Assembly: GCF_001431535.1 (NCBI RefSeq)
Contig: NZ_LDJK01000039.1
Span: 1-45,791, forward strand
DNA length: 45,791 nucleotides
Reading direction: 5' to 3'
Origin: Stenotrophomonas chelatiphaga
GTDB taxonomy: Bacteria; Pseudomonadota; Gammaproteobacteria; Xanthomonadales; Xanthomonadaceae
Below, piece by piece: positions 1-8,213 of the stretch; position 1 is the stretch's first letter; every line of letters starts with the position of its first letter. Made by a program: the position numbers and the translations under genes. The notes below the pieces were generated by a model. The model ran no database searches and had not been told where the DNA came from. It was given only the letters and a program-made list of their open reading frames with translations.

Positions 1-388
1 AAATGCGCGTGTTCAGGTGCGCGGGGGCGAGAAGCCGCAGCCGGGCGCGCGCCGGGCGGGGAGGCGGGGCGGGGGACGGCAAAGGCCGCATCCTGCGGGC
101 CTCGTTTCGCGCCATCCATGGCGCTCAACGCCCCCGCACCGCCTCCCCGCCCGGCCCTCTGACAGGTTCCTGGTGTCCGCCGGGTGGGCAGCGCCGACGA
201 CTACGGTAGGAGCCGCTGCGAACCCTCCCCGCCCGGGCTTCTGACAGGTCCCGTGTGCCCTTCGCGCGTGCGACGGCTGCATCAACGTGGCCGACATACA
301 CTGCCTGCCATGCGGCGGCGCAGCTTTCCGGCGTCGCGGGGGTTTGATTACACTTGAAACTTGTTTGCCACCTCAGCCGGATGTGCCC
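1..388. other. Intergenic region upstream of the FAA hydrolase gene
   Basis: No convincing gene is visible. The stretch is very GC-rich and open in several frames without codon bias. It holds two diverged direct copies of a roughly 33-base segment, at 143-175 and 225-257, sharing the core CTCCCCGCCCGG and TCTGACAGGT. The last 60 bases before the gene are more AT-rich and are the likely promoter area, but I cannot place -35 and -10 boxes with confidence. Confidence 0.5.
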
Positions 389-1378
389 ATGAAGCTTGGT
401 TCTTTGAAGGAAGGCGGCCGCGACGGCACCTTGATCGTCGTTTCGCGTGACCTGCAGCACGGGGTGCGTGCCACCGGTATCGCGGCGACGTTGCAGGCGG
501 CGCTGGAAGACTGGGCGCGCACCGCGCCGCGGCTGCAGGCGTTGTCGGAGTCGCTGAATACCGGCGATGCCGATGGGGTCTTCGACATTGATATGCAGGC
601 GCTCGCTTCGCCGCTGCCGCGCGCCTATGAATTCCTGGATGGCAGTGCCTACCTGCCGCACGTTGCGCGGGTACGCCGGGCACGTGGCGCGGAGGTGCCT
701 GACAGCTTCTATACCGATCCGCTGATGTACCAGGCCACCAGCGCGGGTTTCCACGGTCCGCGCGATGCGGTGAAGGTGGTCAGCGAAGACCATGGCATCG
801 ACCTGGAAGCCGAGATCGTGGTGATCACCGATGACGTGCCGATGGCGGTCAGCCCGGAACAGGCGGCCGACCACATCCAGCTGATCGGACTGGTCAATGA
901 CGTATCGTTGCGCAACCTGATCCCGGGCGAGCTGGCCAAGGGCTTCGGTTTCCTGCAGTCCAAGCCGCGTTCGGCGTTGTCGCCGGTGTTCGTCACCCCC
1001 GATGAGCTCGGCGACGCCTGGCGGGACAGCAAGCTGCACCTGCCGCTGGTGACCCATGTCAACGGCACCTGGTTCGGCGCGCCGGAAGCCGGGGTGGACA
1101 TGCAGTTCAACTTCGGCCAGCTGGTGGCGCACGCCGCCAGGACGCGTCCGCTGGGCGCGGGCACGATCGTCGGTTCGGGCACCATCGCCAACGAGGACAC
1201 CAGCAAGGGCGCGTCGTGTTTCGCCGAACTGCGCACGGTGGAAACGCTGCGCGACGGCAAGCCGAGTACGCCGTTCATGTCCTTCGGTGACGTGGTGCGC
1301 ATCGAGATGCTGGATGCGAACGGTGCCAGCATTTTCGGCGCCATCGAACAGCGCATCGAGCAGGCCGCCAAGCCGTGA
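389..1378 (+). CDS. Fumarylacetoacetate hydrolase family protein
   Basis: A protein of 329 residues that probably cleaves fumarylacetoacetate to fumarate and acetoacetate in the cytoplasm, the last step of tyrosine and phenylalanine degradation by the homogentisate route. Candidate metal ligands of the FAH fold are visible: E140 and E142 in DLEAEIVVI and D171 in VNDVSLRN, followed by the family-type loop SKPRSALSPVF at about 191-201. I chose the ATG at 389 because the family begins MKLGSL; the frame is open further upstream to 287 but that part lacks family resemblance. The stop overlaps the start of the maleylacetoacetate isomerase gene by four bases, so the two are probably translationally coupled. 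The substrate is inferred mainly from this neighbour; other acylpyruvate hydrolases share the fold. Confidence 0.9.
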   Translation: MKLGSLKEGGRDGTLIVVSRDLQHGVRATGIAATLQAALEDWARTAPRLQALSESLNTGDADGVFDIDMQALASPLPRAYEFLDGSAYLPHVARVRRARGAEVPDSFYTDPLMYQATSAGFHGPRDAVKVVSEDHGIDLEAEIVVITDDVPMAVSPEQAADHIQLIGLVNDVSLRNLIPGELAKGFGFLQSKPRSALSPVFVTPDELGDAWRDSKLHLPLVTHVNGTWFGAPEAGVDMQFNFGQLVAHAARTRPLGAGTIVGSGTIANEDTSKGASCFAELRTVETLRDGKPSTPFMSFGDVVRIEMLDANGASIFGAIEQRIEQAAKP

Positions 1379-2055
1379 GTGGCGATGCGGCGCTGGGCGG
1401 GCAGGGCGGGATCGTCCTGCATACCTACTGGCGTTCCAGCGCCGCCTACCGGGTGCGCATCGGGCTCAACCTGAAAGGCGTGGCCTGGCAGGGCCACGCG
1501 GTGCACCTGGTGCGCGGGGGAGGGGAACAGCATCGCGACAGCTATCACCGGCTGAATCCGCAGGAGCTGGTCCCCACCCTGCAGCATCGTGGGCAGGTGC
1601 TGACCCAGTCGATGGCGATCCTGGAATACCTGGACGAGGTGTTTGCCGAGCCCCCGCTGCTGCCGGTTGATCCAGTGGCGCGTGCGCGCGTCCGCGCACT
1701 GGCGCAGCTGGTGGCCTGCGATATCCATCCGATCAACAACCTGCGGGTGATGCAGTACCTGGAAGGCCCGCTGCAGCTGGCCGCGGATGCGCGCACGCAG
1801 TGGACCCTGCACTGGATGGCCGAAGGGCTGTCGGCGATGGAGACGATGCTGGCCGCCAGCGCCGACACCGGCACGTTCTGCCACGGTGACCAGCCCGGCC
1901 TGGCCGATGCCTGCCTGGTGCCCCAGCTGTACAACGCGCATCGCTTCGGGCTGGATCTGGCCGGCTATCCGATCCTGCGCCGCATCGAGGCGGCCTGCCT
2001 GGCGCTCCCCGCCTTCGACGCCGCCCGCCCCGAAAACCAACCCGACGCCGCCTGA
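1375..2055 (+). CDS. maiA: Maleylacetoacetate isomerase (zeta-class glutathione S-transferase)
   Basis: A 226-residue protein expected to isomerise maleylacetoacetate to fumarylacetoacetate with glutathione, feeding the enzyme encoded just upstream. The zeta-class signature SSAAYRVRI is at residues 21-29, and the glutathione-binding part of the thioredoxin-like domain reads NPQELVPTL followed by LTQSMAILEYLDE. The C-terminal helical GST domain follows. The start is a GTG that overlaps the preceding TGA (GTGA), an arrangement seen again in this window. The first 12 residues are a short extension relative to the usual family start. The gene ends three bases before a 32-bp inverted repeat and faces pilU. 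Confidence 0.93.
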   Translation: MSGDAALGGQGGIVLHTYWRSSAAYRVRIGLNLKGVAWQGHAVHLVRGGGEQHRDSYHRLNPQELVPTLQHRGQVLTQSMAILEYLDEVFAEPPLLPVDPVARARVRALAQLVACDIHPINNLRVMQYLEGPLQLAADARTQWTLHWMAEGLSAMETMLAASADTGTFCHGDQPGLADACLVPQLYNAHRFGLDLAGYPILRRIEAACLALPAFDAARPENQPDAA

Positions 2056-2057
2056 CG

Positions 2058-2135
2058 AAAAAGGGGACGGAGGGGATTAAGTCGTTTTCAACCGTGTAGG
2101 GTCGAAAACGACTTAATCCCCTCCGTCCCCTTTTT
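2058..2135. terminator. Perfect 32-bp inverted repeat between maiA and pilU
   Basis: Arm 2058-2089 is exactly complementary to arm 2104-2135 with a 14-base loop. The arms start with A5 and end with T5, so each strand gives a GC-rich hairpin ending in a U-run: a bidirectional terminator for the two convergent genes. At 32 bp it is far longer than a normal terminator and looks like a member of a dispersed palindrome family. It occupies essentially the whole space between the two stop codons. Confidence 0.85.
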
Positions 2136-3263
2136 TCAGAAGCCGTGCGAGATGGTGGGCTGGCCGGCGGAGAAGTCCGCGTAGGGATCATGCTCGCCGC
2201 TGCTGCCTTCGGACAGGCGGAACTTCAGCGCCAGGCCGTCGCGTGAATCGGCCGCGCGCAGCGCTTCTTCGATGTCGACGATGCCGTCCTTGACCATCCG
2301 GAACAGGCACTGGTCGAAGCTTTCCATGCCTTCTTCCAGCGAGGCTTCCATGGCCGCTTTGATCTCGTGCACCTGGCCGCGACGCAGCAGGTCGCGGATC
2401 ATCGGGGTGTTGATCAGCACCTCGGTGGCGGGCAGGCGGCGGCCGTCGTGGCCCTTCACCAGGCGCTGGCTGATGACGCCGCGCAGGTTCAGCGACAGGT
2501 TCATCAACACGTTGCGGTGGGCGCTTTCCGGGAAGAAGTTGAGGATGCGCTCGATGGTCTGGTCGGCGTTGTTGGAGTGCAGCGTGGCCAGGCACAGGTG
2601 CCCGGTTTCGGCAAAGGCGATGGCCGCCTCCATCGTTTCCGCATCCAGGATTTCGCCGATCAGGATCACGTCCGGCGCCTCACGCATCGCGTTCTTCAAC
2701 GCGTTGTGGAAGGCGTGGGTGTCCAGGCCGACTTCGCGCTGGTTGACGATCGACATCTTGTGCTTGTGCAGGTATTCGATCGGGTCCTCGATGGTGAGGA
2801 TGTGCCCGGTCGTGGTGCTGTTGCGGTGGTCGATCATCGACGCCAGCGAGGTCGACTTGCCCGAGCCGGTGGACCCCACCACCAGCACCAGACCACGCGG
2901 GGTCATGATGACGTCCTTCAGCACCTGCGGCAGGTTCAGCTCTTCGATGCTGGGAATCCGGCTGCGGATGGCGCGGATGACCATGCCGACTTCGCCGCGC
3001 TGCTTGAACACGTTCACGCGGAAGCGGCCGGTGTCGGCCAGGGCGATCGCCATGTTGAGCTCCAGGTCGCGTTCGAACTGGGGCACCTGGCCTTCGTCCA
3101 TCAGCGAATAGGCGATCTTCTTGACCATGCCCGGCGGCAGGCCGGTGTTGCCCAGCGGGTAAAGCTTGCCTTCAATCTTGATGTAGACCGGCGCGCCGGT
3201 CGTTAAAAACATGTCCGAAGCGTTCTTTTCGGTCATCAGCTTCAGGAAGTAGCCGATATCCAT
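2136..3263 (-). CDS. pilU: Type IV pilus retraction-accessory ATPase PilU
   Basis: A 375-residue hexameric ATPase of the PilT/PilU family that works at the inner-membrane base of type IV pili and supports retraction and twitching. Walker A GSTGSGKST is at residues 130-138; the Asp-box/Walker B region reads APDVILIGEILDAETM, followed by the His-box ATLHSNN. It has the N-terminal PAS-like domain typical of the family. I prefer PilU over PilT because of its length, its C-terminal tail (SGEHDPYADFS) and the GEILDAETM variant. The ATG at 3263 is preceded by GGGGAA at a good spacing; a TTG five codons upstream would include that ribosome site inside the gene. No pilT is in the window. Confidence 0.92.
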   Translation of the reverse strand: MDIGYFLKLMTEKNASDMFLTTGAPVYIKIEGKLYPLGNTGLPPGMVKKIAYSLMDEGQVPQFERDLELNMAIALADTGRFRVNVFKQRGEVGMVIRAIRSRIPSIEELNLPQVLKDVIMTPRGLVLVVGSTGSGKSTSLASMIDHRNSTTTGHILTIEDPIEYLHKHKMSIVNQREVGLDTHAFHNALKNAMREAPDVILIGEILDAETMEAAIAFAETGHLCLATLHSNNADQTIERILNFFPESAHRNVLMNLSLNLRGVISQRLVKGHDGRRLPATEVLINTPMIRDLLRRGQVHEIKAAMEASLEEGMESFDQCLFRMVKDGIVDIEEALRAADSRDGLALKFRLSEGSSGEHDPYADFSAGQPTISHGF

Positions 3264-3364
3264 CGCGTTTTTCCCCAAAAACGAGTCGCCGACGGCTCAA
3301 GTTGCAAGCATGGCATCGGCATGACGACAATGGCCGTGCACAACAACCGGCACGGCCTCCCCAA

Positions 3365-3757
3365 ATGAATCAACGTAGCTTCGCACAAATGCGTCATGGC
3401 CTGTATGTGATGGCGTTGGCATTCGCACTCTCCGCCCCGCTCGCGGCGCTCGCCCAGGACGGGGCGCTGGAGCTTTCCCAGGCCCGCCAGGCAGTGGATC
3501 GGGCCACCCAGGCAGACGCCGACCAGTACGCCCCGGACCTGATCAACCTGGCCCGGCAAGGGCTGGAGCAGGCCCAGCGTGCCGCCGGTGACCGTCGCGA
3601 GCGCAAGAATGCGCCGGCGATGGCACAGCGCGCCGCCGCCGATGCCGACCTGGCCCGCGCACGCAGCGAGGAAGCCACCGCCACCGCGCAGTTGCAGCTG
3701 CGCCGCAATGAAGTCAACCAGCTGCAGCGCCAGCTCGAAACCGGGGAAAACCGCTGA
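3365..3757 (+). CDS. DUF4398-type periplasmic protein
   Basis: A 130-residue exported protein. The first roughly 30 residues form a signal peptide with a hydrophobic core (VMALAFALSAPLAALA) and likely cleavage near ALAQ. The mature part is Ala/Gln/Arg-rich and almost wholly helical, probably a short helical bundle or coiled coil, and matches the DUF4398 pattern. I chose the ATG at 3365 because the upstream codons are hydrophilic and would spoil the signal peptide. Its TGA shares one base with the ATG of the OmpA-like gene, so the two are made together. The specific function is unknown. It is divergent from pilU, with about 100 bases of shared promoter space. Confidence 0.8.
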   Translation: MNQRSFAQMRHGLYVMALAFALSAPLAALAQDGALELSQARQAVDRATQADADQYAPDLINLARQGLEQAQRAAGDRRERKNAPAMAQRAAADADLARARSEEATATAQLQLRRNEVNQLQRQLETGENR

Positions 3758-4641
3758 TGCGCGCACGTTCGATCTATCTCGCCGCCGGCCTGCTGGCCCT
3801 GCCGCTGCTGGCCGTCGCCGCCGATGACCCGCTGGTGCTGCAGCTCAACCAGCGCCTGATGGCGATATCGGCCAATCCGGATACGGCCAACCTGGGCGCG
3901 TTCGAGCGCATGCAGGCACAGCAGGCGGTCAGCACCTTCAGCACTGCCAAGCGCCGCGACCAGGAACTGACCCGCTACCTGGCCGAGCGCCGGGTGGAGA
4001 TCGCCGAGACCGCCGTGCGCGCCGCCCTGGCCCAGCGTGAAGTCGACCAGCTGGAGCGGACCCGCAGCGATCTGCTGATCGAGGCGAGCCGTCGCGAGGC
4101 CGCGCGTGCCCGGCAGGAGGCCGAGCGCCTGCGCGTACAGGCGCAGATCCAGGCCGAAGAGTCCGAGCGCCTGCGGCTGGCCGCCGAAAGTGAAGTGCTG
4201 GCCCGCCAGGACGCCGAAAATGCCCTGACCAGCGTCGCCGGCAAGCAGCAGCAGCGCCTCAGCGCCGCACAGCAGAACGCCGCCAAGCTGGCCCGCGAAG
4301 AGGCCGAGCTGGTATCCGGGCAGGCGCTGCCCGCCAGCAAGTTCGATAGCCGCGGTGAAGTTTTCACGCTGACCGGCGATGCCTACGCCAATGGCCAGGC
4401 CGCCTTGTCCAACGCGGCGAAGAACCAGGCCAAGGCGCTGGGCGAGTACCTGAACATCGGCCGCAAGGGGCGGGTACGGATCGAGGCCTATGACAGCGCC
4501 AATGGCGTGGGCCAGCGACGTGCCGAAGCCCTGCGCGATGCGTTGGTCGGTGCGGGCGTGGCCAGCAACCGGATCCAGGTCGCCGGCAAGAAGGCGGCAT
4601 CCACCCGCGCGCGCTCGGCTGAGGTGATCGTTTCACCTTAA
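3757..4641 (+). CDS. OmpA-like periplasmic/envelope protein with long helical region
   Basis: A 294-residue protein with a signal peptide (MRARSIYLAAGLLALPLLAVA, likely cut before ADD). Residues about 25-190 are a long charged helix rich in Arg, Glu, Ala and Gln, probably a coiled coil that extends from the membrane. Residues about 195-294 form a degenerate OmpA C-terminal domain; the RRAEALRDAL stretch corresponds to the helix that in OmpA-type domains helps bind peptidoglycan. It probably anchors to the cell wall together with the DUF4398 protein, with which it is translationally coupled (TGATG). In other bacteria DUF4398 and OmpA domains occur in one polypeptide, so this may be a split version. 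No known system partner is adjacent. Confidence 0.8.
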   Translation: MRARSIYLAAGLLALPLLAVAADDPLVLQLNQRLMAISANPDTANLGAFERMQAQQAVSTFSTAKRRDQELTRYLAERRVEIAETAVRAALAQREVDQLERTRSDLLIEASRREAARARQEAERLRVQAQIQAEESERLRLAAESEVLARQDAENALTSVAGKQQQRLSAAQQNAAKLAREEAELVSGQALPASKFDSRGEVFTLTGDAYANGQAALSNAAKNQAKALGEYLNIGRKGRVRIEAYDSANGVGQRRAEALRDALVGAGVASNRIQVAGKKAASTRARSAEVIVSP

Positions 4642-4966
4642 AGTATTGTTTTCGTTAATAAATGCGCGGCGCGTCTCATCTGGCTGAACCACTCGTCGCT
4701 GCATGTGCTCTTTTTGTCGCGTAGGGCTTGAACCCCCCCTCGAGCAAGCGTAGGGTCAATCGTCCGGGACGCATTCCGCGGACCGGACGATGGGAGGGCC
4801 GGGCCGATGCAATCTGGGCACGAACCGAAGCAGGCAGACATCCACGGGCCAGTGTGGAATGCCGGACGGAACGTGGCCTTGTGCGCCGACCGTGCCTTTC
4901 TTCCCCCGACAGACGCCCCGTGCCGCCAGGCCGGGGCGTTCGTGTTTCTGCTGAAGGAGGTACATC
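4642..4966 (+). promoter_or_regulatory. Long structured leader upstream of the DUF465 gene
   Basis: The 325 bases contain no supported gene. Two hairpins can be drawn: CGTCCGG at 4761-4767 with CCGGACG at 4783-4789, and ACGCCCCG at 4913-4920 with CGGGGCGT at 4932-4939, the second followed by a T-rich TTCGTGTTTCTG. A near-consensus ribosome site AAGGAGG lies at 4954-4960, six bases before the ATG. The arrangement could be a long 5' leader with a hairpin just ahead of the ribosome site, or a separate small RNA ending at the second hairpin. The sequence alone cannot decide. Confidence 0.4.
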
Positions 4967-5212
4967 ATGTTTGAAGATCAGTCCCAGAGCGAGATCGAGG
5001 CCCGCCGCGCGCGCGATCCGGAATTCCGGACCCTGCATGACGAACACCGGAAGTTGAATCGCCAGTGCATGGATGCCGAACTCGGCGTGTTCGCCGTGAG
5101 TGATGTCACCCTGGGCCGGATGAAGCGGGAAAAACTGCTGGCCAAGCAACGTCTCCTGCGCATGCTCGAGACCGCCCCGCAATCGCAATCTCAGTCCTCC
5201 CCCTCGCATTGA
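4967..5212 (+). CDS. Small DUF465 (YdcH-type) protein
   Basis: An 81-residue, charged, helical protein of the DUF465/YdcH kind, seen in the pattern DPEFRTLHDEHRKLNRQ followed by MKREKLLAKQRLLRML. Members are short antiparallel helical hairpins with no established biochemical role. It lacks a signal peptide, so it is cytoplasmic. The ribosome site AAGGAGG with six-base spacing is the strongest in the window, implying efficient translation, possibly gated by the hairpin just upstream. The C-terminus is a Gln/Ser-rich tail. It appears monocistronic, with hairpins on both sides. Confidence 0.8.
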   Translation: MFEDQSQSEIEARRARDPEFRTLHDEHRKLNRQCMDAELGVFAVSDVTLGRMKREKLLAKQRLLRMLETAPQSQSQSSPSH

Positions 5213-5506
5213 CGCATCCGCGCCCCGTCGGGCGCTCCGGCCAGTGATGGCCGTCCTGTTGGCGTGCCACTGAGGCCGCCACCGCCCGGGCACCGCAGGC
5301 CGTGGTGCCCGGGCTGCTGCACCCCGCGTTCCCTGTCGCGGGCGGCGTGGACCTCCTCGTCGGTCCATGTCGTCCGCGCCACTTGGCTTCGACGGTTTAC
5401 GGATGCAGCGGCTGCAACGGCAGGCAAGCAAGGCCTACCATCTTCACGCCCATACAGCGGATAATCCACTGTCCGGCCCTGCGCGGCGCGAATCGAAGTC
5501 CCCCGA
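5213..5506 (+). terminator. Hairpins downstream of the DUF465 gene
   Basis: Two GC-rich stem-loops lie between the DUF465 and CBS genes: GCGCCC/GGGCGC at 5220-5225 and 5230-5235, and an 11-bp stem GCCCGGGCACC at 5284-5294 with its complement at 5304-5314. Neither has a clear U-run, so termination is only likely. The remainder up to 5506 should hold the CBS promoter, but no clear boxes are seen. Confidence 0.4.
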
Positions 5507-6877
5507 ATGCCCATCCATGCTTCCGTCCTCGACCTCATTGGCCAGACCCCCATCGTCAAGGCCCAGCGCCTGGATACCGGCGTCTGCGAGCTGTTCCTGA
5601 AGCTCGAAAGCGCCAACCCGGGCGGATCGATCAAGGACCGTATCGGCCTGTCGATGATCGAGGCGGCGGAAAAGCGTGGCGACCTCAAGCCGGGCGCGAC
5701 GCTGGTCGAGGGCACGGCCGGCAACACCGGCCTGGGCCTGGCCCTGGTGGCCCAGCAGAAGGGCTACAAGCTGGTGCTCGTGGTTCCCGACAAGATGAGC
5801 CGGGAAAAGATCTTCAATCTGAAGGCGATGGGCGCCGAAGTGCGCCTGACCCGTTCGGACGTGGCCAAGGGCCACCCGGAGTACTATCAGGACCTGGCCA
5901 AGACCATCGCCGACCAGATCCCGGGCGCCTACTTCATCAACCAGTTCGGCAATCCGGACAACCCGGCGGCGCACGAGTTCGGCACCGGCCCGGAAATCCT
6001 GGAGCAGATGGGCGGCGACCTGGATGCGATCGTGTTCGGCTGCGGCAGCTCGGGCACCATGACCGGCCTGTCGCGCGCGTTCTCCACGCTGTCGCCGAAG
6101 ACCGAGCTGGTGCTGGCCGACCCGGTCGGCTCGATCCTGGCCGAGTACATCAACGACGGCGTGCTCAATGACAAGTCCGGCAGCTGGCTGGTCGAAGGCA
6201 TCGGCGAGGACTTCCTGCCGTCGATTTCCGATTTCAGCCGGGTCAAGAAGGCGTATGCCATCACCGACGCCGAAAGCTTCCACACCGCCCGCGAACTGCT
6301 GGGCAAGGAAGGCATCCTGGGCGGTTCGTCCACTGGCACCCTGCTGGCGGCGGCGCTGAAGTACTGCAAGGAACAGACCACGCCGAAGAAGGTGCTTGTG
6401 CTGGTCTGCGACACCGGCAACAAGTACCTGTCCAAGATGTACAACGATTACTGGATGCTGGACAACGGCTTCCTGGAGCGCCCGCAGCACGGCGACCTGC
6501 GCGACCTGATCCTGCGTCCGTATGGCCAGCGCGACACCGTGGTGATCGGCCCGAACGACCTGCTGACCACCGCCTACCAGCGCATGAAGCTGTATGACGT
6601 GTCCCAGCTGCCGGTCGTCGACGGCGACACGCTGGTCGGCATCGTCGATGAAAGCGACGTGCTGCTGCACGTGTACGGCGATGAAGCGCGCTTCCGCGAC
6701 ACCGTTTCCACCGCGATGGTCAGCAAGCTGGACCGGCTGGACGTGAAGTCGCCGATCGAAGCGCTGTTGCCGGTGTTCGACCGCGGCCAGGTGGCGATCA
6801 TCATGGACGGCGACACGTTCCTGGGCTTGATCACCCGGATCGACCTGCTGAACTATCTGCGTCGTCGCGTTCAGTAA
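5507..6877 (+). CDS. Cystathionine beta-synthase (PLP enzyme with C-terminal CBS pair)
   Basis: A 456-residue PLP enzyme that probably condenses serine (or O-acetylserine) with homocysteine to give cystathionine. The fold-type II catalytic lysine is K43 in NPGGSIKDR, the substrate loop GTAGNTG is at 69-75 and the phosphate-binding loop GCGSSGTMTG follows near residues 185-195. Residues about 340-456 form two CBS domains that may sense adenosyl ligands. There is no N-terminal haem-binding extension like that of the animal enzyme. It is followed after 126 bases by a cystathionine gamma-lyase/synthase, giving a transsulfuration pair. A cysteine-synthase role is possible, but the CBS domains and neighbour favour cystathionine synthesis. 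Confidence 0.88.
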   Translation: MPIHASVLDLIGQTPIVKAQRLDTGVCELFLKLESANPGGSIKDRIGLSMIEAAEKRGDLKPGATLVEGTAGNTGLGLALVAQQKGYKLVLVVPDKMSREKIFNLKAMGAEVRLTRSDVAKGHPEYYQDLAKTIADQIPGAYFINQFGNPDNPAAHEFGTGPEILEQMGGDLDAIVFGCGSSGTMTGLSRAFSTLSPKTELVLADPVGSILAEYINDGVLNDKSGSWLVEGIGEDFLPSISDFSRVKKAYAITDAESFHTARELLGKEGILGGSSTGTLLAAALKYCKEQTTPKKVLVLVCDTGNKYLSKMYNDYWMLDNGFLERPQHGDLRDLILRPYGQRDTVVIGPNDLLTTAYQRMKLYDVSQLPVVDGDTLVGIVDESDVLLHVYGDEARFRDTVSTAMVSKLDRLDVKSPIEALLPVFDRGQVAIIMDGDTFLGLITRIDLLNYLRRRVQ

Positions 6878-7003
6878 GGCGACGTTCGCAGATTTTACGT
6901 TCTGAATCCGCATTTATCGGCGTCAAAGATCATTAAGGCCACGCTGATAGACTCCCGACCCTTCAATGGCGACCGCCTTGGGCGCCCAGCAGGAACTTCC
7001 TAT

Positions 7004-8182
7004 ATGTCTGAATCTTCAAAGCCGGCCCACGAGCGCGCCCTGTCGCTCGCCACGCTGGCCATCCACGGCGGCCAGTCGCCGGATCCCAGCACCGGCGCGG
7101 TGATGCCGCCGATCTACGCGACGTCGACCTATGCGCAGAGCAGCCCGGGCGAGCACCAAGGCTTCGAGTATTCGCGTACCCACAATCCGACCCGCTTCGC
7201 CTACGAGCGCTGCGTGGCGTCGCTGGAAGGCGGTTCGCGGGGCTTCGCGTTCGCCTCCGGCATGGCCGCCACGTCCACTGTGATGGAACTGCTGGACGCC
7301 GGCAGCCACGTGGTGGCGATGGATGACATCTATGGCGGCACGTTCCGCCTGTTCGAGCGTGTGCGTCGCCGCACCGCCGGGCTGGATTTCAGCTTCGTCG
7401 ACCTGACCGACCTGGCGGCTTTCGAGGCGGCGATCACCCCGGCCACGAAGATGGTCTGGATCGAAACGCCGACCAACCCGATGCTGAAGATCGTCGACAT
7501 CGCCGCGGTTGCGGCGATCGCGAAGCAGCACGGGCTGATCATCGTGGTCGACAACACCTTCGCCTCGCCGATGCTGCAGCGCCCGCTGGAACTCGGTGCA
7601 GACCTTGTGCTGCATTCGGCCACCAAGTACCTCAACGGCCATTCGGACATGGTCGGCGGCATGGTGGTGGTCGGTGACAACACCGGATTGGCCGAACAGA
7701 TGGCCTTCCTGCAGAACTCGATTGGCGCCGTGCAGGGCCCGTTCGACAGCTTCCTGGCGCTGCGTGGCCTGAAGACGCTGCCGCTGCGCATGAAGGCGCA
7801 TTGCGCCAATGCGCTGGCGCTGGCGCAGTGGCTGGAAACCCAGCCTTCGGTGGAGAAGGTGATCTATCCGGGGCTGACCAGCCATCCGCAACACGAACTG
7901 GCCACCCGCCAGATGAACGGCTACGGCGGCATCGTGTCGATCGTGCTGAAGGGTGGATTCGAGGCGGCCAAGCGCTTCTGCGAACGTACCGAACTGTTCA
8001 CGCTGGCCGAGTCACTGGGCGGGGTGGAGAGCCTGGTAAACCATCCTGCGGTGATGACGCATGCTTCGATTCCGGTTGAGCGGAGGGAGAACCTTGGGAT
8101 CAGCGAGGGTCTGGTCCGGTTGAGTGTCGGGGTGGAGGAATTGGGGGATCTTATGGTGGATCTTGAGAGGGCACTGCAGTGA
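7004..8182 (+). CDS. metB: Cystathionine gamma-lyase / gamma-synthase (PLP)
   Basis: A 392-residue member of the Cys/Met-metabolism PLP family. The PLP lysine is K208 in SATKYLNGHSD, with the binding loop ASGMAAT at 84-90 and the active-site tyrosine of DDIYGGT at 110. Next to a cystathionine beta-synthase it would work as a gamma-lyase (cystathionine to cysteine), though this gene is conventionally called metB in Xanthomonas and many homologues do both reactions. It marks the left border of the LPS locus. The last 40-50 codons (after about 8030) use GGG, CTT, TTG and AGG, unlike the GGC/CTG-rich body of the gene. Confidence 0.9.
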   Translation: MSESSKPAHERALSLATLAIHGGQSPDPSTGAVMPPIYATSTYAQSSPGEHQGFEYSRTHNPTRFAYERCVASLEGGSRGFAFASGMAATSTVMELLDAGSHVVAMDDIYGGTFRLFERVRRRTAGLDFSFVDLTDLAAFEAAITPATKMVWIETPTNPMLKIVDIAAVAAIAKQHGLIIVVDNTFASPMLQRPLELGADLVLHSATKYLNGHSDMVGGMVVVGDNTGLAEQMAFLQNSIGAVQGPFDSFLALRGLKTLPLRMKAHCANALALAQWLETQPSVEKVIYPGLTSHPQHELATRQMNGYGGIVSIVLKGGFEAAKRFCERTELFTLAESLGGVESLVNHPAVMTHASIPVERRENLGISEGLVRLSVGVEELGDLMVDLERALQ

Positions 8183-8213
8183 GCTACCACAATAACAACG
8201 GACGTGTATCAAA

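Noticed and set aside
287..388. Upstream extension of the FAA hydrolase gene
   Set aside because: The 34 extra codons do not resemble the family; the ATG at 389 gives the normal N-terminus.
5444..6913. Long antisense frame opposite the cystathionine beta-synthase gene
   Set aside because: The composition mirrors the sense gene; all recognisable motifs are on the plus strand.
8183..8213. JUMPstart/ops element ahead of the O-antigen cluster
   Set aside because: The gap is only 31 bases and contains no GGCGGTAGC-type ops sequence.
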